DNA from: Halorussus marinus
GTDB lineage: Archaea; Halobacteriota; Halobacteria; Halobacteriales; Haladaptataceae
NCBI RefSeq assembly: GCF_004765795.1
Contig: NZ_SBIV01000009.1
Span: 1-64,000 of the forward strand
Direction of reading: 5' to 3'
DNA length: 64,000 nucleotides
Shown here: positions 32,193 through 39,931 of the stretch, piece by piece
How the letters are laid out: the number at the start of each line of letters is the position of its first letter
Position numbering within the stretch: position 1 is the stretch's first letter
Notes under the pieces: model-generated
The model's database searches: none
What the model was told of the DNA's origin: nothing
The model's input: only the letters and a program-made list of their open reading frames with translations
Program-made: the position numbers and the translations under genes

Positions 32193-33896
32193 CTACCGGT
32201 CGACCGACCCGAGCACGATGTCGAGACTCCCCAGCGACGCCACCAGATCGGGGACGTACTCGCCCTCCGACATCGCCTCCAGCGCGTGGAGGTTGTTGAA
32301 ACACGGGCTTCGGATCTTGAACCGGGCGGGCTGGGAGGTGCCGTCCGACCGGATGTAGATGCCCATCTCGCCCTTCGCGGCCTCGACCGCCCGGTAGATC
32401 TCGGTGTCGGGGTCGGGCTTGATCGTCCGGGGGACGTTCGACTGGATCGTCCGCTCGTCCTCGGGCCAGTCTTCGAGCAGGTCGAGACACTGCCGGATGA
32501 TCTTCGCGGACTCCTCGACCTCCTGTAGTCGGACCAGCACGCGGGCGTAGTTGTCGCCGTGGGGCTCGGTCACGACGTTCCAGTCGAGCTCGTCGTAGTA
32601 GCCGTAGGGGTCGTCTCGCCGGAGGTCGTAGTCGACGCCCGATCCGCGGGCGACCGGCCCGGTACAGCCGTAGGCCTTGGCGGTCTCGGCGTCGATGACG
32701 CCGGTGTCGACCGTCCGCTTCTGGAAGATCTCGTTTCGAGTCATCATGTCGTGGTACTCCTCGACGTGCTCGGGCAGTTCGTCGAGGAAGTCCCGGACCT
32801 TGGCGAACCACTCCTCGCGTGGCTCGGGGATGTCCCAGACGACCCCGCCGAGCCGGAAGTAGTTGAACATCATCCGCTGGCCCGTGAGGTCTTCGAGGAT
32901 GTTCTGGACGATCTCCCGGTCCCGGATCGCGTACATGAAGATGGCGGTGAAGTCGCCGTACACGTCGAGCGCGAACGTCCCGGCCGCGATCATGTGGCCC
33001 ATGATGCGACCGAACTCCACCGCCATGGTCCGGAGGACTTGGGCGTACTCCGGGACGTCGATGTCCGCGAGGTCCTCCGCGACGCGCGCGTAGGCCCACT
33101 CGTTCGGGATGTTCGCGGTGTAGTCCCACCGGTCGGGGTAGGGCATGATCTGGTACCGGTAGTTTTTGGTCTGACACATCTGCTCTTCACACCGGTGGAG
33201 GTAACCGATGTCTGGGTCGACGTCGGCGACCTGCTCGCCGTCCAGCACCGTCTTGAGGTGGAGCACGCCGTGGGTCGCCGGGTGGTGGGGCCCGATGTTG
33301 AGAAACATCGTGTCGGAGTCCGACGACCCGTCCGATTCCTCGCCCGAGGCGGTCTCGCGCTTGGTTTCGGCGAGGGGGTTGACGTGCTCTTTCAGCGTCA
33401 CCACCTGCGGCCGGTCCTGATCGTAGTCTTTGCTTAAGGGGTGGCCCTGCCACGTCTCGGGCAGGAGGATGCGCCGGAGATCGGGGTGGCCCTCGTACTC
33501 GATACCGACGAGGTCGTAGGCCTCTCGCTCGTGCCACTCGGCGGTCTTGTACACGCCCGAAGCCGATCGGTGGACCGGGCGCTCGCGACCCACCGGGACG
33601 ACGACGTTGACCTCCTGAGTGGGATCGTCGTACTTCCGGAGGTGATAGATGCTCTCGTAGCGGTCTTCGTACTCTTGAGCCGTGAGACACGAGAGGTGGT
33701 CGAACCCCGCCTCTCGCTTGAGCGCCCCCAGAACGCTCTCGACGTCGTCGGGTCGGATCACGAACGACTCGGCGTTGAGGTGGGTCTCACGCCTCACCAC
33801 CCGGTCGCCGAGCATCGCCTCGATGGCGTCGCAGTCGACGCGTTCGAGTCTCGGTACCTCCGCCGCGCCGGAGTCGGTCTCTGATGGGTCACTCAT
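32193..33896 (-). CDS. nuoCD: NADH-quinone-oxidoreductase-like subunit CD fusion (lone gene)
   Basis: Protein of 567 aa. Residues 1-170 match NuoC (YHLRKYDDPTQEVNVVV, TAEWHEREAYDLVGIEYEGHPDLRRIL). From about residue 197 it is NuoD: FLNIGPHHPATHGVLHL, DIGYLHRCEEQ, GCTGPVARGSG. It is a peripheral subunit near the quinone site of complex I. The known haloarchaeal arrangement is a nuoA-B-CD-H-I-J-K-L-M-N cluster. Here no other nuo gene is adjacent on either side, so it is a duplicate or a displaced gene. Confidence 0.92.
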   Translation of the reverse strand: MSDPSETDSGAAEVPRLERVDCDAIEAMLGDRVVRRETHLNAESFVIRPDDVESVLGALKREAGFDHLSCLTAQEYEDRYESIYHLRKYDDPTQEVNVVVPVGRERPVHRSASGVYKTAEWHEREAYDLVGIEYEGHPDLRRILLPETWQGHPLSKDYDQDRPQVVTLKEHVNPLAETKRETASGEESDGSSDSDTMFLNIGPHHPATHGVLHLKTVLDGEQVADVDPDIGYLHRCEEQMCQTKNYRYQIMPYPDRWDYTANIPNEWAYARVAEDLADIDVPEYAQVLRTMAVEFGRIMGHMIAAGTFALDVYGDFTAIFMYAIRDREIVQNILEDLTGQRMMFNYFRLGGVVWDIPEPREEWFAKVRDFLDELPEHVEEYHDMMTRNEIFQKRTVDTGVIDAETAKAYGCTGPVARGSGVDYDLRRDDPYGYYDELDWNVVTEPHGDNYARVLVRLQEVEESAKIIRQCLDLLEDWPEDERTIQSNVPRTIKPDPDTEIYRAVEAAKGEMGIYIRSDGTSQPARFKIRSPCFNNLHALEAMSEGEYVPDLVASLGSLDIVLGSVDR

Positions 33897-34053
33897 TGTG
33901 AATCACTGCGGCGGGACGGCCCGCGACCCGGGCGTGGTCGGTCGCGGCGTCGTTCCCACTCCCCGATAGGGCTACCCGGCTGACGCCATTAGGACTACCG
34001 TCTGTCTCCGGTCGGTTCGTCCGCGAAAAATTGTCCGGTTCCGAGTCGCGGGC

Positions 34054-34827
34054 TCAGTACTGCGGTTGCTCGCGACGCTCGTCGCGTCGCCCGCCGCTCT
34101 GAGGTCCCTCCCGGTGGCGCTTTGACTCCCCGCCGTGGCGCTCGCCGGCTTGGTGGCCCTCGCTACGCATCGCGGTCTGCTGGACCGGGCTCAAACTGCC
34201 CTCGGAGCGCCCGCCGTACTGATTCTGCTCGCCGCGGCTCTGTTGGCCGTGCTGAGGCTGTTGACCGTGCTGGCCCTGCTGACTCTGTCGCTCGTGCTGG
34301 GGCTGTTGACCGTGCTGGCCGTGGACGGACTGGCCACGTTCGCCGTGCTGGCCCCTTTGGCCGCCCTGTCGCCCGGTCTGTTGGTGCTCGCCCCGCCGGC
34401 CGGACTGCTGGCCACGCCGTCGGCCGTACCGCCGGCTCCGACCGCCGCCCTGCTGGTGCTGACCTGCCTCGCGGTGCTGGCCGCCCTGCTCGCCCACCTG
34501 CTGGCGGCCGTGTTCGTCGATGTCTCGCCGGCCGCGCTGGTGCTGGCCGGGGTGATGGCCGCCCTGCTGGCCGTGCTGGGACTGTCGCGACTGCTGGCCG
34601 CGCTGGGATTGGTGGTGCTCACCGCGCTGGGACTGCTGGCGGCGACCGCCCTGCTGTTCGTGACCGCGCTGGCGTCGTCCCCGTCCGGTCGACTCGCTTC
34701 GTCGGCTCTCCGTGCTTCGTTTTCGGCCGCCGCCGGAGTACCGGCCACCCTCGTTCTGTCGGTTCCCCCGGTCGCGACGGTTCTGTTCGCCGGTCGTTCC
34801 CCGCTGATTCTGATTCTGTCGTGCCAT
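34054..34827 (-). CDS. Basic Gln/Gly/Arg/His-rich low-complexity protein
   Basis: Unrecognised protein of 257 aa. By my count about 57 Gln, 54 Gly, 47 Arg and 20 His make up some 69 percent; acidic residues are about 24, Cys, Trp and Phe are absent. Short repeats are visible (GQHGQQPQH twice, many QQGG and RGQ units). The last 55 residues (SLSPVQQTAMRSEGHQAGERHGGESKRHRE) are less repetitive. The frame uses G/C-ending codons, and GGAGGT stands 7 nt before ATG 34827, so it is a real gene on this strand. Strong positive charge is odd for a haloarchaeon. RNA binding, condensate formation or desiccation stress are possibilities only. Confidence 0.75.
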   Translation of the reverse strand: MARQNQNQRGTTGEQNRRDRGNRQNEGGRYSGGGRKRSTESRRSESTGRGRRQRGHEQQGGRRQQSQRGEHHQSQRGQQSRQSQHGQQGGHHPGQHQRGRRDIDEHGRQQVGEQGGQHREAGQHQQGGGRSRRYGRRRGQQSGRRGEHQQTGRQGGQRGQHGERGQSVHGQHGQQPQHERQSQQGQHGQQPQHGQQSRGEQNQYGGRSEGSLSPVQQTAMRSEGHQAGERHGGESKRHREGPQSGGRRDERREQPQY

Positions 34828-34932
34828 CGTTCGGACCTCCGTCGGGAGGGTCGCCACGATTTTGCTTATGTGTAGTGGGCGGAGGCTGACAACACGCGCC
34901 ACGGGCGTCGGGTCCCGACCGTCGCAGGTGGG

Positions 34933-34942
34933 CACTCTTAAG
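34933..34942 (+). promoter_or_regulatory. TATA-like box of hisC
   Basis: ctcttaaga centred about 28 nt before ATG 34967 predicts a leaderless hisC transcript. Confidence 0.45.
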
Positions 34943-34966
34943 ACGCGGCGCACACACCTCTCGGAC

Positions 34967-36040
34967 ATGGAACCACGGGATCTCTCTTCGCACACCGTGT
35001 ATCAGGCCGGACGGGGCGTCGAGGAGGTGGCCCGCGAACTCGGGCTCGACCCCGACGACCTGGTGAAACTCGCGTCGAACGAGAACCCCTTCGGCCCGAG
35101 CCCGGCCGCCGTGGAGGCGATCAAGGCGGCGGCCGAGTCGGCCAACTCCTACCCGAAGGCCTCCCACGCCGACCTGACCGAGAAGCTCGCCGACGAGTGG
35201 GGCGTCGCTCCGAGCCAGATCTGGCTCGGCAACGGCGGCGACGGGGTGCTCGATTACCTCGCGCGCGCGGCGCTCGACCCCGGCGACAGAGTGCTGGTCC
35301 CCGAGCCCGGGTTCGCCTACTACGCGATGAGCGCGCGCTTTCACCACGGCGAAGTCGCCGAGTACCGCCTCTCGAAGGCCGACGACTTCGCGCTCGACGC
35401 CGAGACGGTCCTCGGCGACTACGACGGCGAGCGCGTCGTCTACCTCACCAGCCCGCACAACCCCACAGGCGGGCGATTCTCGCTCGACGCCGTCGCGACC
35501 ATCGCCGACGAGACCGACGAGGAGACGCTCGTGCTCGTCGACGAAGCTTACGGCGAGTTCGCCGACGGGCCGAGCGCGGTCGAACTCGTCGACGAACGCG
35601 ACGACGTGGCGGTCCTCCGGACGTTCTCGAAGGTGTACGGGCTCGCCGGCGTCCGACTCGGGTACGGCGTCGTCCCCGAGGAGTGGGCCGACGCCTACGC
35701 CCGAGTGAACACGCCGTTCGCCGCCAGCGAGATCGCGTGTCGGGCGGGCCTCGCGGCGCTCGACGACGGCGCCCACGCCGAGAAGACCGTCGAGACCGCG
35801 GCGTGGGCCCGAGAGTACATGTCCGAGACGCTCGACGCGCCGACGTGGGAGAGCCACGGCAACTTCGTGCTCGCGGAGGTCGGGGACGCCGAGGCGGTCG
35901 CCGACGAACTCCAGCGTCGAGGCGTCATCGTCCGCGATTGCAGTAGCTTCGGGCTCCCCGAGTGCGTCCGGATCACCTGCGGCACGAAAGCCGAGACGCG
36001 GCGGGCGGTCGCCGAGTGCAACGAGGTGCTCGCGGAGTGA
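34967..36040 (+). CDS. hisC: Histidinol-phosphate aminotransferase
   Basis: Class I/II PLP aminotransferase of 357 aa. KLASNENPFGPSP near residue 28, SPHNPTGG near 160, VDEAYGEF and the PLP-binding Lys in RTFSKVYGLAGVRLGYG are the HisC motifs. It makes L-histidinol phosphate from imidazole acetol phosphate. It is the first gene of a three-gene overlapping set with a nucleotide-kinase-like gene (GTGA overlap) and a CDP-alcohol transferase; other his genes are not in the window. Confidence 0.93.
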   Translation: MEPRDLSSHTVYQAGRGVEEVARELGLDPDDLVKLASNENPFGPSPAAVEAIKAAAESANSYPKASHADLTEKLADEWGVAPSQIWLGNGGDGVLDYLARAALDPGDRVLVPEPGFAYYAMSARFHHGEVAEYRLSKADDFALDAETVLGDYDGERVVYLTSPHNPTGGRFSLDAVATIADETDEETLVLVDEAYGEFADGPSAVELVDERDDVAVLRTFSKVYGLAGVRLGYGVVPEEWADAYARVNTPFAASEIACRAGLAALDDGAHAEKTVETAAWAREYMSETLDAPTWESHGNFVLAEVGDAEAVADELQRRGVIVRDCSSFGLPECVRITCGTKAETRRAVAECNEVLAE

Positions 36041-36543
36041 GCGTCGCGGTCACAGGCACCCCCGGCACCGGGAAGACCTCCGCGGTCGAGGCCCTCGACA
36101 CCGACCTCGACGTGGTCCACCTCAACGAACTGATCCGCGAGGCCGACCTCTGGACCGAGCGCGACGCCGATCGCGACAGCCTCGTCGCCGACCTCGACGC
36201 GGTTCGCGAGCGCCTCGCCGGTCGCGAGGAGCTCCTCGTGGAGTCGCACCTCGCGCACAATCTGGACGTCGACCGGGTCGTCGTCCTCCGGTGTCACCCC
36301 GAGGAGCTACGACGGCGCCTCACAGAGCGGGGCGAAGCCGACGAGAAAGCCGCCGAAAACGCAGAGAGCGAGGCGCTCGACGTGATCCTCTCGGAGGCCG
36401 TGGCCGAGCACGGCATCGAGAACGTCTACGAGATCGAGACCACCGACCGGACGCCCGAGGAGGTCGCCGGGGAGATCGCGGCGGTGCTGGCGGGCGAACG
36501 CGAACCGAGCGCCGGCGAGGTCGACTACCTCGAATACCTATGA
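36037..36543 (+). CDS. Adenylate kinase-like P-loop protein (Fap7/AK6 type)
   Basis: Protein of 168 aa from GTG 36037. Walker A GTPGTGKTS is at residues 7-15, VESHLAH follows a predicted NMP-binding loop, and CHPEELRRRLTERG forms the lid. The small size and RSYRRLT-like lid suggest the AK6/Fap7 class, which phosphorylates AMP/dAMP and assists 18S/16S rRNA maturation in eukaryotes and archaea. Both ends overlap neighbours by 4 nt. Confidence 0.8.
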   Translation: MSVAVTGTPGTGKTSAVEALDTDLDVVHLNELIREADLWTERDADRDSLVADLDAVRERLAGREELLVESHLAHNLDVDRVVVLRCHPEELRRRLTERGEADEKAAENAESEALDVILSEAVAEHGIENVYEIETTDRTPEEVAGEIAAVLAGEREPSAGEVDYLEYL

Positions 36544-37148
36544 CTCTCGACCAGCTCCGACCGGTCGCCGACCGACTGCTCGGGCCGTTCGTCTCGCTGT
36601 CGACCCGGCTCGGGCTGACCCCCGACGCGATCAGCGTGGTGGCGTTCGCGCTGGCGGCCGCGGCGGGCGCGACCTTCTACCGCGGCGGCGCCGAGCCGGC
36701 GTGGTACCTCCTCGGCGCGGTGCTCGTGTTCCTCAACGGCTGGCTCGACCTGCTCGACGGCGCGCTGGCCCGCGAACTCGGCACCGACTCGGTGGCGGGC
36801 GACATGCTCGATCACGTCCTCGACCGCTACGCGGATATCGTCATCATCGCCGGGCTGGCCGCCGGCGTCGACCGATACGCGCTCGGCCTCGCCGCGGTGA
36901 CGGGCGTCCTGATGACCTCCTATCTCGGCACGCAGGCGCAGGCGGTCGGGCTCGATCGGGTGTACGGCGGACTGCTCGGTCGGGCCGATCGGCTCGCGCT
37001 CGTCGGCGCTACCGGCGCGCTCGCGGCGTTCGTGACCGCGACGCCCGGCGGCGTGTCGCTGGTCGGCTGGCTACTGGTCGTGTTCGCGGTCGTGGGTCAC
37101 TTCACGGCGCTCCAGCGGTTCTACTACTCGTGGCGGGCGCTCGCCTGA
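36540..37148 (+). CDS. CDP-alcohol phosphatidyltransferase family protein
   Basis: Membrane protein of 202 aa with the catalytic signature D-G-x2-A-R-x8-G-x3-D-x3-D seen in LLDGALARELGTDSVAGDMLDHVLD, which binds the CDP-activated lipid and Mg. About six hydrophobic helices follow. It attaches a polar head group to a CDP-archaeol-like lipid; glycerol phosphate or inositol phosphate are likely acceptors. It overlaps the kinase gene (ATGA). Confidence 0.88.
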   Translation: MTLDQLRPVADRLLGPFVSLSTRLGLTPDAISVVAFALAAAAGATFYRGGAEPAWYLLGAVLVFLNGWLDLLDGALARELGTDSVAGDMLDHVLDRYADIVIIAGLAAGVDRYALGLAAVTGVLMTSYLGTQAQAVGLDRVYGGLLGRADRLALVGATGALAAFVTATPGGVSLVGWLLVVFAVVGHFTALQRFYYSWRALA

Positions 37149-37186
37149 CCGGCCGAACACGCCGCCGGCGTCGCCGCCCGCAGCGT

Positions 37187-37196
37187 GGAATTTAAG
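37187..37196 (+). promoter_or_regulatory. TATA-like box of the MBF1 gene
   Basis: gaatttaaga centred about 29 nt before ATG 37221, giving an essentially leaderless transcript. Confidence 0.45.
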
Positions 37197-37220
37197 AGCG
37201 CACGCGAACTACCTCCGGGC

Positions 37221-37745
37221 ATGGTTCAGTGTGAGATGTGTGGTGCCGAGACGGGCTCGCCGAAGACCATCAAGGTCGAGGGGGCCGAGTTGGACGTTTG
37301 CGACAACTGCTCGGACTTCGGGACCGAGGTGAAGACCCAGCAGGACACCGGCTCCACGTCGACGAAGTACTCGACGTCCTCGTCGTCCTCGGGCGGCTCG
37401 TCGTCGCCGAGTACTTCGTCGAGTTCGTCGCGGTCGCGGCGCTCGGACATGTTCGACGACATGGACGAGATCGCCCAGGACTACGACGAGCGCGTCCGGA
37501 ACGCCCGCGAGACCGCGGGCCTGAGTCAGGAGGATCTCGCCAACGACCTCAACGAGAAGGCCAGCCTCATCCGGAAGATCGAGCGCGGCGACATGCTCCC
37601 CAGCGACGAGGTCCAGGAGAAGCTCGAATCCGAACTCGACATCAGCCTCACCGCCGGCGCCTCCCCCGACGAGGACGAAGACTGGGACGGCGGCAGTTCG
37701 ACCGGCGAGTACACCCTCGGCGACGTCGTGAAGCGGAAGGACTAG
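37221..37745 (+). CDS. Multiprotein bridging factor 1 homologue (HTH, Zn ribbon)
   Basis: Protein of 174 aa. An N-terminal zinc ribbon uses Cys4/Cys7 (CEMC) and Cys27/Cys30 (CDNC). A Ser/Thr-rich linker (about 44-78) leads to a Cro/XRE helix-turn-helix (VRNARETAGLSQEDLANDLNEKASLIRKIERGDMLPSD, shown by key parts). An acidic tail ends in GEYTLGDVVKRKD. Archaeal MBF1 associates with the ribosome and may link translation with transcription. Confidence 0.9.
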   Translation: MVQCEMCGAETGSPKTIKVEGAELDVCDNCSDFGTEVKTQQDTGSTSTKYSTSSSSSGGSSSPSTSSSSSRSRRSDMFDDMDEIAQDYDERVRNARETAGLSQEDLANDLNEKASLIRKIERGDMLPSDEVQEKLESELDISLTAGASPDEDEDWDGGSSTGEYTLGDVVKRKD

Positions 37746-37750
37746 GCCAC

Positions 37751-37801
37751 GAGCTTTTCTTCGGGCGCGCCGAAAGACGCGGCGCGCCCTTGCAAAAGCT
37801 C
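37751..37801 (+). terminator. Long two-part hairpin after the MBF1 gene
   Basis: Arms GAGCTTTT (37751-37758) and GGGCGCGCC (37763-37771) pair exactly with GGCGCGCCC (37781-37789) and AAAAGCTC (37794-37801), with 4-nt internal loops and a 9-nt apical loop. It begins 6 nt after the stop and probably terminates or stabilises the MBF1 transcript. Confidence 0.6.
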
Positions 37802-37802
37802 G

Positions 37803-37970
37803 ATCAAAACCACTGCGGGCCTCCCGCTGGTCGGCCCTCGGACCGCTCGCTCACTGCGTTCGCTCGCGGAACTACTGGTACTCTCTTTGTGGACTGTTGG
37901 GGTTCGCTCGTTCGGCTTTGGTTCTGCGGTCGCACCCGATCGGCTCTCTTCGTTCTCGCAACCTATTAGT
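37803..37970. repeat. Possible dispersed repeat or decayed element between MBF1 and tpiA
   Basis: The sequence cactgcgggcctcccgctgg (37822-37841) followed by gctcgctcactgcgttcgct (37856-) lacks coding character and resembles short intergenic repeats I have seen in haloarchaeal genomes. No second copy exists in this window, so its repetitive nature is unproven. Confidence 0.3.
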
Positions 37971-37994
37971 CGCGGCCCGGCGGACACTTCGGGT

Positions 37995-38639
37995 ATGCAA
38001 ATCGTCGTCAATCTCAAGGCGTACCCCTGCGACCCGGTCGAGATCGCGACCGCCGCCCGCGACGCGAGCGAGGCGGCCGGCGTCCCGATCGCCGTCGCGC
38101 CACAGGCCGCCCACATCGAACGCGTCGCCGAGACGGGCGTCGAGACGTGGGCCCAGCACGTCAGCGGCGTCGAGCACGGCAGTCACACCGGCTCGACGCT
38201 GGCGGAGGCCGCCGCCGAGGCGGGAGCGACCGCCACGCTTCTCAACCACTCCGAGCGCCGGCTGACGCTCGCGGACATCGACGACGCGCTGTCGGCGGCC
38301 GACCGCGCGGGCCTCGAGACCTGCGTCTGTGCGAACAACCCGGCCCAGATCGGCGCGGTCGCCGCGCTCGGCCCCGACGCGGTCGCGGTCGAGCCTCCCG
38401 AGCTCATCGGCTCAGGCACGCCGGTCAGTCAGGCCGACCCCGACGTGGTGACCGACGCGGTGGCGGCCGCCGAGGCGGTCGACGACTCGGTGTCGGTCTA
38501 CTGCGGCGCGGGCATCTCGACCGGCGAGGACCTGGTGGCCGCGGGCGACCTCGGCGCGGAGGGCGTCTTGCTCGCCAGCGGCGTCGCGAAGGCAGACGAC
38601 CCCGAGGCGGCGCTCGAAGAGCTGGTCGCGCCGCTGTAA
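37995..38639 (+). CDS. tpiA: Triosephosphate isomerase (archaeal short form)
   Basis: Protein of 214 aa, the size of the tetrameric archaeal enzyme. N6 and K8 (VVNLKAY) bind substrate, LNHSERRL holds the catalytic His, VEPPELIG holds the catalytic Glu, and [10 protein letters not shown] and [12 protein letters not shown] bind phosphate. It interconverts dihydroxyacetone phosphate and glyceraldehyde 3-phosphate. Confidence 0.95.
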   Translation: MQIVVNLKAYPCDPVEIATAARDASEAAGVPIAVAPQAAHIERVAETGVETWAQHVSGVEHGSHTGSTLAEAAAEAGATATLLNHSERRLTLADIDDALSAADRAGLETCVCANNPAQIGAVAALGPDAVAVEPPELIGSGTPVSQADPDVVTDAVAAAEAVDDSVSVYCGAGISTGEDLVAAGDLGAEGVLLASGVAKADDPEAALEELVAPL

Positions 38640-38803
38640 CGCTGTCGGAGGCTGTCGAGAGGGCGACCCGCCGATTGGTCGGCGTCACGAAATTTGGCAG
38701 TCGGCGCGTCGACTTCGAGCCGGCGCTCTCGGGCGTTCGATCGGCCTTCGAGCACAAGTCGGCGTTCGCGAGTCGTTAAAAGACGCTCACGGACGGGGGC
38801 GAC

Positions 38804-39931
38804 CTACTCGTCGGTCGCGTCGGTCTCCTCGTCCGAGCCGGGGCCGCCTGCGCGCTCGGCCCCGTCGGCCTCGGCGTCGCCGAGTATCCCGGCCACGTCG
38901 GCGTGGTCGTACAGCAGATCGCGCATGATCTCGACCGTCTCGGCGTCCCGAGTGCGCCCGCTCCGGACCACGTCCTCGGCGCGTTCGACGGTCGTCAGGG
39001 TGTCCGACTGGACCAGCAGGATGGGGACGCCCTTCTCCTCGGCCTTCCCGACCACGGCGCCCGGCGGCCGGAACCCGCCGGTCAGGATCAGACACTTCAC
39101 GCCCGGCGCTTCGAGCGCGACCCGCTGGAGGTCGGGGCGGTCGCCGCCGGTGATGAGCGCGGCGTCTTTCGTCCGCCGGAGATGTCGGAGCGCCGAGTCG
39201 CCCGACATCGCGCCGACGAGGAATCGCTCGACGAAGGCGTCGGCCGGCGCGTCGGTCAGCCGCTCGGCCGACAGCTCCTCGGCGAGGGCCGCGACGGTGA
39301 CCCCCGCCAGCTCCTGTTCGCGCGGGACCACCCCGAGCACGGGCACGTCCCGGCCTTCGAGGAACGGCACGACCTCGGTGTCGAGGTCGTCGAAGCTCGC
39401 GTCCGGGACCGCATTGAACAGGACGCCGAGCAGTCGGTCGCCGACGTCGTCGGCCGCCGCGAGCACGTCGTCGACGTCGCCGGCCTGTCCGTACTCCGAG
39501 AGCAACAGCACCTCGGCGTCGAGCAGGTCGGCGACCTCGGGGTCGGTCAGGCCGACGATGCCGCCCGTGGTGAGCTTCCCGCCGCCCTCGACGATCATGA
39601 GGTCTTTGTCCGCGGCGAGCGCCTCGAAGCTCTCCCGGACGCCCTCCCGGAGCTCGTCGGGGTCCTCGCGGCCGCGGATCGCCTGCTCGACGAACGTCGG
39701 CGAGTAGACGACCGGTTCGAGCTCGTGCATCTCGGCGTCCAGATCGAGCAGTTCCCGGGCCAGCATCGGGTCTTCGTCTAAGGTCTTGCCGACGTTGCTC
39801 TGGAGCCGGGTGCCCTTGGGTTTCATGTAGCCGACCGACTGGCCGCGCTCGGCCGCGAGCTTCGCGAGCGCGAGCGCGACCGCGGTCTTGCCTGTGCTGT
39901 CTTCTGTCGCGGTGACGAGTATGGTTTTCAT
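38804..39931 (-). CDS. BioD-like/DRTGG phosphotransacetylase-family protein
   Basis: Protein of 375 aa. An N-terminal P-loop domain (ILVTATEDSTGKTAVALALAKL) resembles dethiobiotin synthetase. The C-terminal half has a DRTGG-like domain (LVGAMSGDSALRHLRR, KCLILTGGFRPP). Such proteins are commonly encoded beside ADP-forming acetate-CoA ligase in haloarchaea, and here the genes overlap by 4 nt (ATGA). It may regulate or assemble the ligase. It probably does not make biotin. An acidic tail ends the protein. Confidence 0.8.
   Translation of the reverse strand: MKTILVTATEDSTGKTAVALALAKLAAERGQSVGYMKPKGTRLQSNVGKTLDEDPMLARELLDLDAEMHELEPVVYSPTFVEQAIRGREDPDELREGVRESFEALAADKDLMIVEGGGKLTTGGIVGLTDPEVADLLDAEVLLLSEYGQAGDVDDVLAAADDVGDRLLGVLFNAVPDASFDDLDTEVVPFLEGRDVPVLGVVPREQELAGVTVAALAEELSAERLTDAPADAFVERFLVGAMSGDSALRHLRRTKDAALITGGDRPDLQRVALEAPGVKCLILTGGFRPPGAVVGKAEEKGVPILLVQSDTLTTVERAEDVVRSGRTRDAETVEIMRDLLYDHADVAGILGDAEADGAERAGGPGSDEETDATDE

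Noticed and set aside
34122-34889. Long plus-strand frames (about 246 and 255 aa) over the low-complexity gene
   Set aside because: They are mirror translations of Gln/Gly/Arg codons (CAG to CTG and so on), giving Leu- and Ala-rich sequences. The minus-strand frame has the proper codon bias, a Shine-Dalgarno sequence and a matching start.
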